A DNA stretch of 6,290 bases, from the NCBI GenBank assembly GCA_903831545.1, contig CAIKYI010000757.1:1-6290 (forward strand), given 5' to 3'. Positions within the stretch are counted from its first letter, which is position 1; every line of letters starts with the position of its first letter. A program made the position numbers and the translations under genes. The notes under the pieces are model-generated. The model was not told the origin of the DNA. It was given only the letters and a program-made list of their open reading frames with translations, and did not search any database. Of the stretch, positions 1 through 6,273 are shown piece by piece. The DNA comes from an uncultured Methylobacter sp. GTDB lineage: Bacteria > Pseudomonadota > Gammaproteobacteria > Methylococcales > Methylomonadaceae.

Positions 1-1281
1 CATTCTGCTCAAACGGTCTATATCACCGGGCCAATGCGCTGAAACTTCAGCCATAAAATGAGCATTAATATCGAAAATAATCTCCATCAAGCGAGGCAAC
101 AAATTTCTAAACAGATTAACCGACCACCGCTCAAGCGCCTCAGGCAACAAGGTATGATTGGTATAAGCCATTGTTTTACGGGTAATTACCCAGGCATTAT
201 CCCAAGTTAAACCATGCACATCCATCAACAGGCGCATTAATTCCGCAACCGCGATGCTCGGATGGGTATCGTTTAACTGAAAAGTGTTTTTTGCCGCAAA
301 GTCAGAAAAATCTTCCCCGTGACGACCTACCCAGGTAGCCATCAAATCTTGTAAACTGGCAGAAGCAAGCAGATATTGTTGACGCAGACGCAAGGCCTTG
401 CCGTTTTCATTGGCATCATTTGGATACAAAACCATGGTAATATTTTCAGCTGTATTTTTTGCAGCAACCGATTCTGCGTAATCACCGGCATTAAACTCCT
501 GTAAATTAAACTCCTCGGTAGCCGCCGCTTTCCAGAGACGCAAAGTATTCACTGTACCATTTCGATAGCCTGGAATTGGCGTATCATAAGGAATGGCAAG
601 TACATCTTGCGTATTTACCCAACTTGTCCTTTTATTGCCAAATTCGTCAATATGCGATTCTGTATGTCCGCCAAACTTTATTCTTTGTGTATATTCGGGA
701 CGTTCAATTTCCCAGACATTTCCGTTACGTAGCCAATGATCAGGTTTTTCTATCTGCTCACCGTTGATTATGTCCTGTGAAAACATTCCATATTCATAAC
801 GCAGCCCATAGCCAGTCACCGGTAACTGCAAGGTTGCGCAGCTATCGATAAAACAGGCTGCCAAACGACCCAGGCCGCCATTACCCAAACCTGCATCCGG
901 CTCGCTTTCAACCAGTTCTTCAAGTTCAAGACCCAATTGATACATGGCCTGTTCAACCGACTCGTTAATGCCCAAATTTAGCATGGCATTACTTAAAGTA
1001 CGGCCCATTAAAAACTCCATGGACAGATAATAGCCTCTTTTGCAATCCGTCTCTTTATAAGCATTGTATGTTCGTTTCCAACGCTCGATAAGCCGATCGC
1101 TAATGGCCATCGACAAGGCTTCATAGGCATAATGCGGTGAAGTACAGTTTGCATCTCTGCCCAGACGATGACTGTAATAACGTTTGAAATCAGCAACAAA
1201 ATCCTTCTCCGTCAAGCCTAAGCCTGGCAGCACGGTTATTGTTGACGTAGGTTTACTAGTTTTAAAACTTTTATGTGGCAT
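1..1281 (-). CDS. glgP: Glycogen/maltodextrin phosphorylase, N-terminal half (partial at window edge)
   Basis: This is the first 427 residues of a glycosyltransferase family 35 phosphorylase, a cytoplasmic PLP enzyme that releases glucose-1-phosphate from the non-reducing ends of alpha-1,4-glucans. The frame is open from the ATG at 1281 to base 1 and continues outside the window; family members are about 800-830 residues, so roughly half is present. Visible family blocks are YYLSMEFLMGRTLSNAM (residues 84-100), the glycine loop GLGNGGLGRLAACF (131-144), YGLRYEYGMF (158-167), LRLRQQYLL (297-305), LNDTHP (336-341) and YTNHTLLPEALE (373-384). The PLP-binding lysine lies in the missing C-terminal half. 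An in-frame TAA at 1297-1299 and no other start codon between fix ATG 1281 as the start; the leader has no clear Shine-Dalgarno. It follows the gltP-like gene by 100 bases on the same strand. GlgP and MalP cannot be separated from this half alone; glycogen phosphorylase is the default name. Confidence 0.95.
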   Translation of the reverse strand, partial: MPHKSFKTSKPTSTITVLPGLGLTEKDFVADFKRYYSHRLGRDANCTSPHYAYEALSMAISDRLIERWKRTYNAYKETDCKRGYYLSMEFLMGRTLSNAMLNLGINESVEQAMYQLGLELEELVESEPDAGLGNGGLGRLAACFIDSCATLQLPVTGYGLRYEYGMFSQDIINGEQIEKPDHWLRNGNVWEIERPEYTQRIKFGGHTESHIDEFGNKRTSWVNTQDVLAIPYDTPIPGYRNGTVNTLRLWKAAATEEFNLQEFNAGDYAESVAAKNTAENITMVLYPNDANENGKALRLRQQYLLASASLQDLMATWVGRHGEDFSDFAAKNTFQLNDTHPSIAVAELMRLLMDVHGLTWDNAWVITRKTMAYTNHTLLPEALERWSVNLFRNLLPRLMEIIFDINAHFMAEVSAHWPGDIDRLSRM

Positions 1282-1381
1282 ATTTTTAACACTACTTTAA
1301 AGTTGAGATACGTTGATGTTAACTACTTTTTTTTATTTAGCAAAAAAAACTTTTTTTCAAAGGGATACTCAATTGCCTGTT
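1282..1381 (-). other. AT-rich gap between the carrier gene and glgP
   Basis: These 100 bases separate two minus-strand genes. They hold long homopolymer runs: on the plus strand T8 at 1327-1334, A8 at 1342-1349 and T7 at 1351-1357. On the minus strand a TTGAAA (1360-1355) stands 15 bases before a TAAATA (1339-1334), which could be a poor promoter for glgP with short spacing. The A-run/T-run could fold only into an all-AT hairpin, so I do not call a terminator. Read-through from the upstream gene is as likely as a separate promoter. Confidence 0.35.
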
Positions 1382-2620
1382 TTATCGCAAAGACTTCTCC
1401 CAACGACTTACCAGTGCCGCAGCAATACTGTTGCCAAATACGTTGGTTGCACTACGTCCCATATCCAAAACCTGATCGACAGCCAATAACAAAAGTAAAC
1501 CGGCCTCGGGTATATGAAACATCGATAAGGTAGCGGCAATCACAATAAGTGAGGCTCTGGGCACGCCAGCTACGCCCTTACTGGTAAACAGCAGCGTCAA
1601 CAACATAATGAGTTGTTCGCCCAACGCCAGATCAATGCCGTAAGCTTGGGCAATAAACAACACGGCAAAGGTCATGTACATCATGCTGCCATCAAGGTTG
1701 AATGAATAACCCAGCGGCAATACCAGTCCACAGATTTTCTCGTCACAACCGAATCGTTCAAGTTGTTGCAGCAGCTTTGGATAGGCGCTCTCGCTACTGG
1801 CAGTGCCAAAAGCCAGCAACATCGGCTCCCGGATATGTCGAATCAGTGACAGTATTCTACGACCCAGAAATAAAAATCCAACACAACCCAGTGCCACGCA
1901 AAGTAACAGCAAGCCTAAATAAAATTCCCCGATAAACTGACCATAAGTCAGTAAGATTCCGATGCCATTTTGAGCGATGACCGATGCGACGGCTGCAAAC
2001 ACCGCAACCGGCGCAAAATGCATTACGTAACCAGTCACTTTCAACATAATGTGCGCTAGCGAATCAAGTAATTTGACCGTTGGATGTGCTAATTCACCCA
2101 GCGAGGCACAAGCCACGCCAAAGAACATGGAAAACACCACAATCTGCAATATCTCATTAGTCGCCATGGCCTCGATAATGCTTTTCGGAAACATATGCGC
2201 AACAAAATTACCCAGTGTCGGCGCAACCTCCGGCAAGCCGGTTCTGGCACCAACCTCGGGCAAGGCAATATGCAAAGAACTGCCCGGCTCAAAAAAGTTA
2301 ACCAGTAACATGCCCAGCAGCAAACTGAAAATTGACGCTGAAAAAAACCATAGCATGGCCTTGATACCAACTCGTCCAACGGTTTTAATGTCACCCATTT
2401 TGGCCATGCCTACCACCAGCGTAGCAAAAACCAGCGGCGCAATAATCATCTTGACCAAACGCAGAAAAACATCCGTCATCGCGCCAAAAAAACCGATTAC
2501 CGGCTTCAGTTCTGCACTTGCCAGTGTCAGGTTAAACAGTTCACCCGTAATAATTCCGGCTATCAATGCCACAACAACATAAAGAGTCTGACGGCTGGGC
2601 TGTTGGGTTTGAATAGTCAT
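1382..2620 (-). CDS. gltP: Cation-coupled glutamate/aspartate symporter, SLC1/DAACS family
   Basis: This 412-residue inner-membrane protein belongs to the dicarboxylate/amino acid:cation symporter family (Glt/DctA type), whose members import acidic amino acids or C4-dicarboxylates with Na+ or H+. Family marks in order are the TM1-TM3 region with RLVKMIIAPLVF (54-65), the serine-rich HP1 tip SSES (275-278) after AFGTA, the TM7 motif NLDGS (308-312, usual form NMDGT), the HP2 motif SKGVAGVPRAS (347-357) and the TM8 motif DMGRSATN (386-393). In the GltPh structure the TM8 aspartate holds the substrate amino group and the arginine its side-chain carboxylate. Both are present here (D386, R389), and N393 matches the residue holding the main-chain carboxylate. 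DctA lacks that aspartate, so glutamate/aspartate uptake is the better inference. An in-frame TAA one codon before ATG 2620 fixes the start. No clear ribosome binding site is seen. Length is normal (about 400-440). Confidence 0.9.
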   Translation of the reverse strand: MTIQTQQPSRQTLYVVVALIAGIITGELFNLTLASAELKPVIGFFGAMTDVFLRLVKMIIAPLVFATLVVGMAKMGDIKTVGRVGIKAMLWFFSASIFSLLLGMLLVNFFEPGSSLHIALPEVGARTGLPEVAPTLGNFVAHMFPKSIIEAMATNEILQIVVFSMFFGVACASLGELAHPTVKLLDSLAHIMLKVTGYVMHFAPVAVFAAVASVIAQNGIGILLTYGQFIGEFYLGLLLLCVALGCVGFLFLGRRILSLIRHIREPMLLAFGTASSESAYPKLLQQLERFGCDEKICGLVLPLGYSFNLDGSMMYMTFAVLFIAQAYGIDLALGEQLIMLLTLLFTSKGVAGVPRASLIVIAATLSMFHIPEAGLLLLLAVDQVLDMGRSATNVFGNSIAAALVSRWEKSLR

Positions 2621-2684
2621 AAATTAAATGTTAGGTAATTGAACATGGATAAAAAGATTTACAGACAAATAATTAAAGGCCCAT

Positions 2685-2704
2685 GACGAAAAACACCATT
2701 CGTC
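2685..2704. repeat. Short inverted repeat in the ybdD-gltP gap
   Basis: GACGAA at 2685-2690 pairs with TTCGTC at 2699-2704 across an 8-base loop. On the plus strand the stem is followed by only three T; on the minus strand (the direction of the genes) no T-run follows. It lies downstream of the ybdD stop and in the leader of the gltP-like gene, so it could be a weak terminator, a leader structure or chance. Confidence 0.25.
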
Positions 2705-2713
2705 TTTCGACTA

Positions 2714-2742
2714 ATCATCTATTAATCAAAGCCGTATGCCAA
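2714..2742 (-). promoter_or_regulatory. Candidate sigma70 promoter for the gltP-like gene
   Basis: On the minus strand, TTGGCA (2742-2737, five of six to the -35 consensus) is followed after 17 bases by GATGAT (2719-2714, four of six to the -10 consensus). It would give a leader of about 85-90 bases before ATG 2620. The spacing is ideal but the -10 is weak. It lies in the 143-base gap after ybdD, the only gap where this gene could acquire its own promoter. Confidence 0.3.
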
Positions 2743-2763
2743 ACAAACCGTGTACAAAAAAAA

Positions 2764-2943
2764 TTAACAACACCGCTTAATGCCATTCCACTTCTCTTCT
2801 TGCCACTGCTTGAAAAAAGCTGCTTTACTTAATGGTGTAGCATCTTGATGATGCTCAGAATGATGCTTTAAATAGCGCTCATAGGCATCATCACCGGACA
2901 GTCGACGTACGTTCCGCCAAAATATTTTGAGGTTGCTAAACAT
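2764..2943 (-). CDS. ybdD: YbdD/YjiX family small protein, CstA partner
   Basis: This 59-residue soluble protein matches the YbdD/YjiX (DUF466) family found directly after cstA or its paralogue btsT. Recognisable marks are an N-terminal helix rich in basic residues (MFSNLKIFWRNVRRLSG), a DDAYERYLKHH segment with the tyrosine pair typical of the family, TPLSKAAFFKQWQ in the middle and the characteristic C-terminus RCC. The ATG at 2943-2941 overlaps the TAA of cstA by one base (TAATG), the usual sign of translational coupling. A start 15 bases earlier inside cstA is possible but would add GAGL residues not expected for the family. In E. coli the YbdD-like protein is reported to be needed for CstA-type transport; how it acts is not clear from the sequence. 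Length is normal (about 60-67). Confidence 0.9.
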   Translation of the reverse strand: MFSNLKIFWRNVRRLSGDDAYERYLKHHSEHHQDATPLSKAAFFKQWQEEKWNGIKRCC

Positions 2944-5012
2944 TAATCCCGCACCCAATCTTCAACCAGACGACTTGGACTATGAGGCGATTCTGAAAGC
3001 GGCAACACCGGCTTTCCAGCCAGAAAACGGCTGCATACCCGCAACATATCGAACACAATCAACCACAACAAGGTCACGAAAAACAAGGTAAGCCAGCCAT
3101 CCAATTGTAGATTGAAGATCAATTGCGGCGCTATGGCCGCTTTTTCTGCAGGTAAAGTACCTGCCGCAAGTTTATCAGCCAAATCTTTGGCCGCCGAAAA
3201 AAAACCGATACGGATATTGTCGCTGGTCATTTTTTCCCAGGCTGCCGTGCTGGTAATGGTTACCAGCCACACCAAAGGCAAGCCGGTCACCCAGGCATAT
3301 TTAAACTTATCGGATTTAATTAATATTCCGGTCGCTACACACAACGCAATCGCAGCCAGCATCTGATTAGCAATACCAAACAAGGGCCACAAAATATTTA
3401 CGCCACCATTAGGGTCAATCACGCCAATATAAAGAAAATACCCCCAGCCTGAAACCACTAACGCACTGGTCAATACCACCGAAGGTGTCCAGGAAGTCTC
3501 CGCCATTTTCGGCCAGATATTGCCGAGCATATCCTGCAGCATAAACCGTCCGACACGGGTACCGGCATCCAGGGTAGTAAGAATAAAAATCGCCTCAAAC
3601 ATGATCGCAAAGTGATACCACAAAGCCAGCATACTCTCACCAAAAGCACTGCCAAAAATACTTGCCATGCCCACGGCCAGCGATGGCGCGCCTCCGGTTC
3701 GGGCAAACAGCGTTGCCTCACCCATTTGACTGGCCAAAAGCTGCATCTGAACTACCGTAACAGGAAAACCCCAAGAAGAAATTTTTGCAACGGCATCGAT
3801 AGCCTCCTTGCCGACCACGCCTGCAGGACTGTTAATCGCAAAAAACACACCCGGTTCCAGTACTGTCGCGGCCATCATCGCCATGATGGCAACAAAGGAT
3901 TCCAATAACATCCCGCCATAACCAATCATACAGATATCGCGTTCATTACTGAGTAATTTAGGCGTGGTGCCACTTGCAATCAAGGCATGAAACCCTGAAA
4001 TCGCGCCACAAGCGATGGTAATAAACACAAATGGAAACAACTTTCCGCCAAAAATTGGCCCGGAGCCATCAATGAATTGAGTCAAAGCAGGCATTTTTAC
4101 TTCCGGCTGTAACATGATGATCGCCACTGCCAGTAAAGTAATCGTGCCCAGCTTGACATAAGTTGACAAATAATCGCGTGGCGCCAACAACAACCAAACC
4201 GGCAAAATCGCGGCCGCGAAGCCATAAGCCATCACCCACCAGGCCAACGTTAAACCCTCGTGATCAAACCAGACACGCAAGGTTTCATTGTGATCTATCC
4301 AGCCGCCGCCAACCACGGACAACAACAATAAAATCACCCCCAAAGCCGAGGCTTCCAGCACCTGGCCGGGGCGAAAATTGCGCATGTACAATCCCACAAT
4401 CATGGCAATTGGAATTGTCGCTGATACCGTAGCCGTTGCCCAGGGACTGTGCTTCATTGCGTTGACCACTACTAGTCCCAGTACCGCAATCAGAATAATC
4501 ATTATGGTAAAGGTACCAATTAACGCAGCCGTACCGCCCAACCTGCCCAACTCATCACGGGCCATCTGCCCCAAGCTTTTGGCATCGCGCCGGGTCGACA
4601 AAAACAACGTCACCATGTCCTGTACACAACCGCCCAGCACCGCGCCAAACAATATCCACAGTGTTCCGGGTAAATAGCCAAACTGCGCGGCCAACGTCGG
4701 CCCCACCAAAGGCCCCGGACCTGCAATCGCAGCAAAATGATGCCCGAACACAATCCATTTATTGGTAGGTACAAAATCACGGCCATTATCCAGAAGCTCC
4801 GCCGGTGTTGCACGGGTTTGATCTACTGCGAGTACTGTTGCGGCAATCCAGGCCGCATAAAAACGATAGGCAATAGCATAAATACACAAGGCTGCCGTTA
4901 TAAACCAGAGCGTGTTAATGCTTTCGCCACGATTTAAAGCGATACCACCAACTGCAATTGCCCCTAACACTGCAATCGCCAGCCAGATGGCGTATCTTTG
5001 GAGAGTTTTCAT
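2943..5012 (-). CDS. cstA: Carbon starvation protein CstA / pyruvate-type permease
   Basis: This 689-residue polytopic inner-membrane protein matches the CstA family (E. coli CstA is about 700 residues). E. coli CstA and its paralogue BtsT are associated with pyruvate uptake, and CstA has also been linked to peptide uptake in starvation. Conserved blocks are RFYAAWIAATVLAVD (50-64), FGHHFAAIAGPGPLVGP (89-105), QDMVTLFLSTRRDAKSLG (131-148), SGFHALIASGTTPKLL (339-354), FILTTLDAGTRVGRF (476-490) and LWPLFGIANQMLAAIAL (541-557). I count about 16-18 hydrophobic segments, with a more polar loop around 593-636 before the last segment (about 640-657) and a short hydrophilic tail. The start is ATG 5012: an in-frame TGA lies 18 bases upstream, and AGAAGA six bases before the ATG is a modest ribosome binding site. 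ybdD overlaps the stop, so the two are one transcription unit. The exact substrate (pyruvate or peptides) is not decided by sequence. Confidence 0.96.
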   Translation of the reverse strand: MKTLQRYAIWLAIAVLGAIAVGGIALNRGESINTLWFITAALCIYAIAYRFYAAWIAATVLAVDQTRATPAELLDNGRDFVPTNKWIVFGHHFAAIAGPGPLVGPTLAAQFGYLPGTLWILFGAVLGGCVQDMVTLFLSTRRDAKSLGQMARDELGRLGGTAALIGTFTIMIILIAVLGLVVVNAMKHSPWATATVSATIPIAMIVGLYMRNFRPGQVLEASALGVILLLLSVVGGGWIDHNETLRVWFDHEGLTLAWWVMAYGFAAAILPVWLLLAPRDYLSTYVKLGTITLLAVAIIMLQPEVKMPALTQFIDGSGPIFGGKLFPFVFITIACGAISGFHALIASGTTPKLLSNERDICMIGYGGMLLESFVAIMAMMAATVLEPGVFFAINSPAGVVGKEAIDAVAKISSWGFPVTVVQMQLLASQMGEATLFARTGGAPSLAVGMASIFGSAFGESMLALWYHFAIMFEAIFILTTLDAGTRVGRFMLQDMLGNIWPKMAETSWTPSVVLTSALVVSGWGYFLYIGVIDPNGGVNILWPLFGIANQMLAAIALCVATGILIKSDKFKYAWVTGLPLVWLVTITSTAAWEKMTSDNIRIGFFSAAKDLADKLAAGTLPAEKAAIAPQLIFNLQLDGWLTLFFVTLLWLIVFDMLRVCSRFLAGKPVLPLSESPHSPSRLVEDWVRD

Positions 5013-5091
5013 AAGCGTTCTTCTATTTCATTAACTTTTTTATGATTAGCCATTACTTAAATTATCCTTGAAAAAGCTGCATTGCGATAGG

Positions 5092-5119
5092 ATTATGGCA
5101 ACTACCCGATTTTAGTCAA
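5092..5119 (-). promoter_or_regulatory. Candidate sigma70 promoter for cstA-ybdD
   Basis: On the minus strand, TTGACT (5119-5114, five of six to -35) is followed after 16 bases by CATAAT (5097-5092, five of six to -10). This predicts a transcript start near 5085 and a leader of about 70 bases before ATG 5012. It is the best promoter match in the window and sits in the only gap upstream of the operon. I see no convincing CRP site nearby, although cstA of E. coli is CRP-activated. The relic insertion sequence begins 27 bases upstream of the -35. Confidence 0.5.
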
Positions 5120-5145
5120 AAAAACGGCGTAGTTTTAAACTTAAA

Positions 5146-5166
5146 TGGTCTAATAAAACCGGTCAC
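5146..5166 (+). repeat. Left terminal inverted repeat of the IS3-family relic
   Basis: TGGTCTAATAAAACCGGTCAC starts with the TG expected at an IS3-family tip. Its inner twelve bases, AAAACCGGTCAC, are matched at eleven positions by the complement of 6244-6255. The outer nine bases have no good partner on the right side. The tip position at 5146 is inferred from the TGG and from general family form. Confidence 0.6.
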
Positions 5167-5185
5167 GTCTAAAGACAGATTTATA

Positions 5186-5430
5186 ATGTCAACAATTGTG
5201 ATAACTGAGCATAAGTAGGCAGCGAAAAATTTAAGTATTTCACTTACTGCTCTCGGACGCTGGGTAAGAGCCGAAAAGGAACCATGAAAATAGTTTTGAA
5301 CTTGATGCATCACGACGAGCTATAACGCTTTCGCAAAAAAGTTGAACAATTGCGGCTCGAGCATTAAATATTGCATGGTGACCTTTAGAGTAAAAGAACC
5401 GCTATCTTTTTTGCGAAAGTGCTTCAATAA
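5186..5430 (+). pseudogene. IS3-family OrfA remnant (helix-turn-helix protein)
   Basis: OrfA of IS3 elements binds the element ends and supplies the N-terminal part of the fused transposase. Here the frame starting at ATG 5186 reads MSTIVITEHK, a TAG stop (5216-5218), then AAKNLSISLTALGRWVRAEKEP, a clear helix-turn-helix with the typical RWV. The frame then shifts by about 5296 and continues as LNLMHHDEL, a TAA stop, RFRKKVEQLRLEH, a further stop, ILHGDL, a stop, and SKRTAIFFAKVLQ with the terminal TAA at 5428-5430. The KKVEQLRLE stretch is the usual leucine-zipper-like segment and the AIFFAK ending is the usual OrfA C-terminus. It is shorter than normal (about 80 against 90-110 residues), with the N-terminal part eroded. 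At least four lesions make it non-functional. Confidence 0.75.
5328..5419. repeat. 14-base perfect inverted repeat within the IS relic
   Basis: CTTTCGCAAAAAAG at 5328-5341 is exactly the reverse complement of CTTTTTTGCGAAAG at 5406-5419, with 64 bases between the arms. Both arms fall in decayed orfA coding sequence (the RKK segment and the FFAK segment). It could form a long stem in RNA from either strand, or may be partly due to A-rich and T-rich codons. Confidence 0.6.
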
Positions 5431-6239
5431 AGTATGGCTTTATTTGACAGCAACAGAAGACTTTTCCAACTACCATTCTGTGCTAAGTCATGGAGGTCAA
5501 TACCATTGCCTTTCAACTATTTAAAGAAAATAAGAAGATTTATGGTTCTCGCCGCTTATCCGAATCCTTTATCAAAGAAGATATTCAGGTCGGACGCTCT
5601 AAAGCAAGGCAATTAATGAAGAAATTAGGCTTGAAACTTCACTACCCTAAACGTTTCATAGTCACCACAGAAGCGATCATACTAAAGCGATTTCGCCTAA
5701 TTTATTGAATGGAAAGTTCCATGTTATTAATCGTTGCATAAGTCTTCGCATGAATTAAGGTCGAATTTCATGGCGTAAAACATGAAAAAAGTGCAAAAAC
5801 TAATGAGTCGATTAATACTATGCCTGATAATGTCTGGACAAATGGTGTGCTGATCGATTGATGATCATATGAGAACCTCGCTATGCGTTAATGCACTGCA
5901 AATGCCTTTTTGGCGACGAAAACCGATGCCTGGCTTACAGCACCATTCTCATTGAGGCAGCCAATATGCAAGTCACTAATTCCGATAACACTTGGAACTG
6001 ATGAATATGAAACAAAGCATGAGCCATAAAGGTAACTGTTGGCATAACTCACCGACAGAGCTTTTTTTCGAAGCTTAAAGCACAAGTAACTTAACTACGA
6101 AAAATCAAGAACTAAAGAGACGGTAAAGCTGAGTATTATCGATTATTTGTCTTTTTATAATGGTAAACACGCGCACTCAAAACTACGCTATTAATCCCCG
6201 CTTGAATTTGAACGGGAATTCTAAAAGAAAAAGGCTTAA
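5427..6239 (+). pseudogene. IS3-family OrfB remnant (DDE integrase, catalytically dead)
   Basis: The start is probably a mutated ATG (ATA at 5427-5429) overlapping the OrfA stop, followed by KYGFI. Frame 3 then reads, with stops at 5445 and 5484, QQQKTFPTTILC, VMEVN and the HTH_21 block KIYGSRRLSESF, VGRSKARQLMKKLGLK, YPKRFIVTTE. A one-base loss at 5673 shifts it to SDHTKAISPNLLNGKFHVIN (5675-5731). After an insertion it resumes at PDNVWT (5823-5840). A deletion then joins this to V-C-stop-SIDDHMRTS (5845-5880), LQMPFWRRKPMPGL, HHSH-stop-GSQYASH, LELMNMKQSMSHKGNCW and NSPTE. One base is missing at 6061-6062; after it come FFRSLKH, YEKSRTKE, LSIIDYLSFYNGK and SPLEFEREF. The first catalytic D is deleted, the second is H, and the E (PTE) remains. 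Confidence 0.85.
5732..5810. other. 79-base insertion in the OrfB remnant, flanked by ATTAAT repeats
   Basis: The OrfB reading KFHVIN ends in ATTAAT at 5726-5731. The same six bases recur at 5811-5816, and from there the reading continues directly as INTMPDNVWT. Removing 85 bases (one ATTAAT copy plus the 79 between) restores one uninterrupted OrfB frame. The 79 bases start and end in CG and translate to nothing I recognise. This looks like a small insertion with a 6-base target duplication or a repair-made filler. ATTAAT is its own reverse complement, so the flanks also look like an inverted repeat. Confidence 0.5.
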
Positions 6240-6241
6240 GA

Positions 6242-6273
6242 AAGTGTCCGGTTTTGACTTTTCCGGCACGCTT
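6242..6273. repeat. Imperfect hairpin overlapping the relic's right end
   Basis: AAGTGTCCGG (6242-6251) can pair with CCGGCACGCTT (6263-6273) around the 11-base loop TTTTGACTTTT, with one bulged C and one G-T pair. The left arm belongs to the right inverted repeat of the IS3 relic. The right arm lies where the outer part of that repeat should be. No T-run follows, so it is not a standard terminator. Confidence 0.4.

Larger units (their letters stand above)
5146..6264 (+). mobile_element. Decayed IS3-family insertion sequence (relic)
   Basis: About 1.1 kb of broken plus-strand sequence reads, across frames, as OrfA followed by OrfB of an IS3-family element (usual length 1.2-1.5 kb). The left end is TGGTCTAATAAAACCGG at 5146-5162, followed by TCAC. 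The right end GTGTCCGGTTTT (6244-6255) is the complement of its inner part with one mismatch, but the outer bases no longer match, so the right boundary and any 3-base target duplication cannot be fixed. The OrfB stop (6237-6239) lies five bases before the right repeat, as is usual in such elements. The region is visibly more AT-rich than the neighbouring genes. It carries stops, frameshifts, an insertion and a deletion, so it cannot move by itself. Confidence 0.85.

Noticed and set aside
1322..1360. A-run/T-run as a terminator after the gltP-like gene
   Set aside because: The only possible stem is all A-T with almost no loop; a Rho-independent terminator needs a GC-rich stem.
2049..2582. 177-codon plus-strand open frame opposite the gltP-like gene
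   Set aside because: It has low-complexity Ser/Thr/Pro/Lys composition, matches no family I know and lies entirely antisense to a clearly conserved membrane protein; it is a shadow frame.
5116..5313. 65-codon minus-strand open frame next to cstA
   Set aside because: It overlaps the left IS repeat and the OrfA helix-turn-helix coded on the other strand; no ribosome binding site or family match.
5335..5341. A6G run resembling the IS3-family -1 frameshift signal
   Set aside because: It lies in the middle of the orfA remnant (RKKV) rather than at its end, where the orfA-orfB frameshift occurs; here orfA ends at a stop overlapping a probable mutated ATG of orfB.
5726..5816. ATTAATCG...CGATTAAT as terminal inverted repeats of a MITE
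   Set aside because: ATTAAT is self-complementary, so the inverted repeat beyond the direct repeat is only CG/CG; the direct-repeat reading, supported by frame continuity, is preferred.
5888..6085. 65-codon minus-strand open frame in the right part
   Set aside because: The opposite strand carries the well-conserved OrfB C-terminal blocks, so this is antisense noise.
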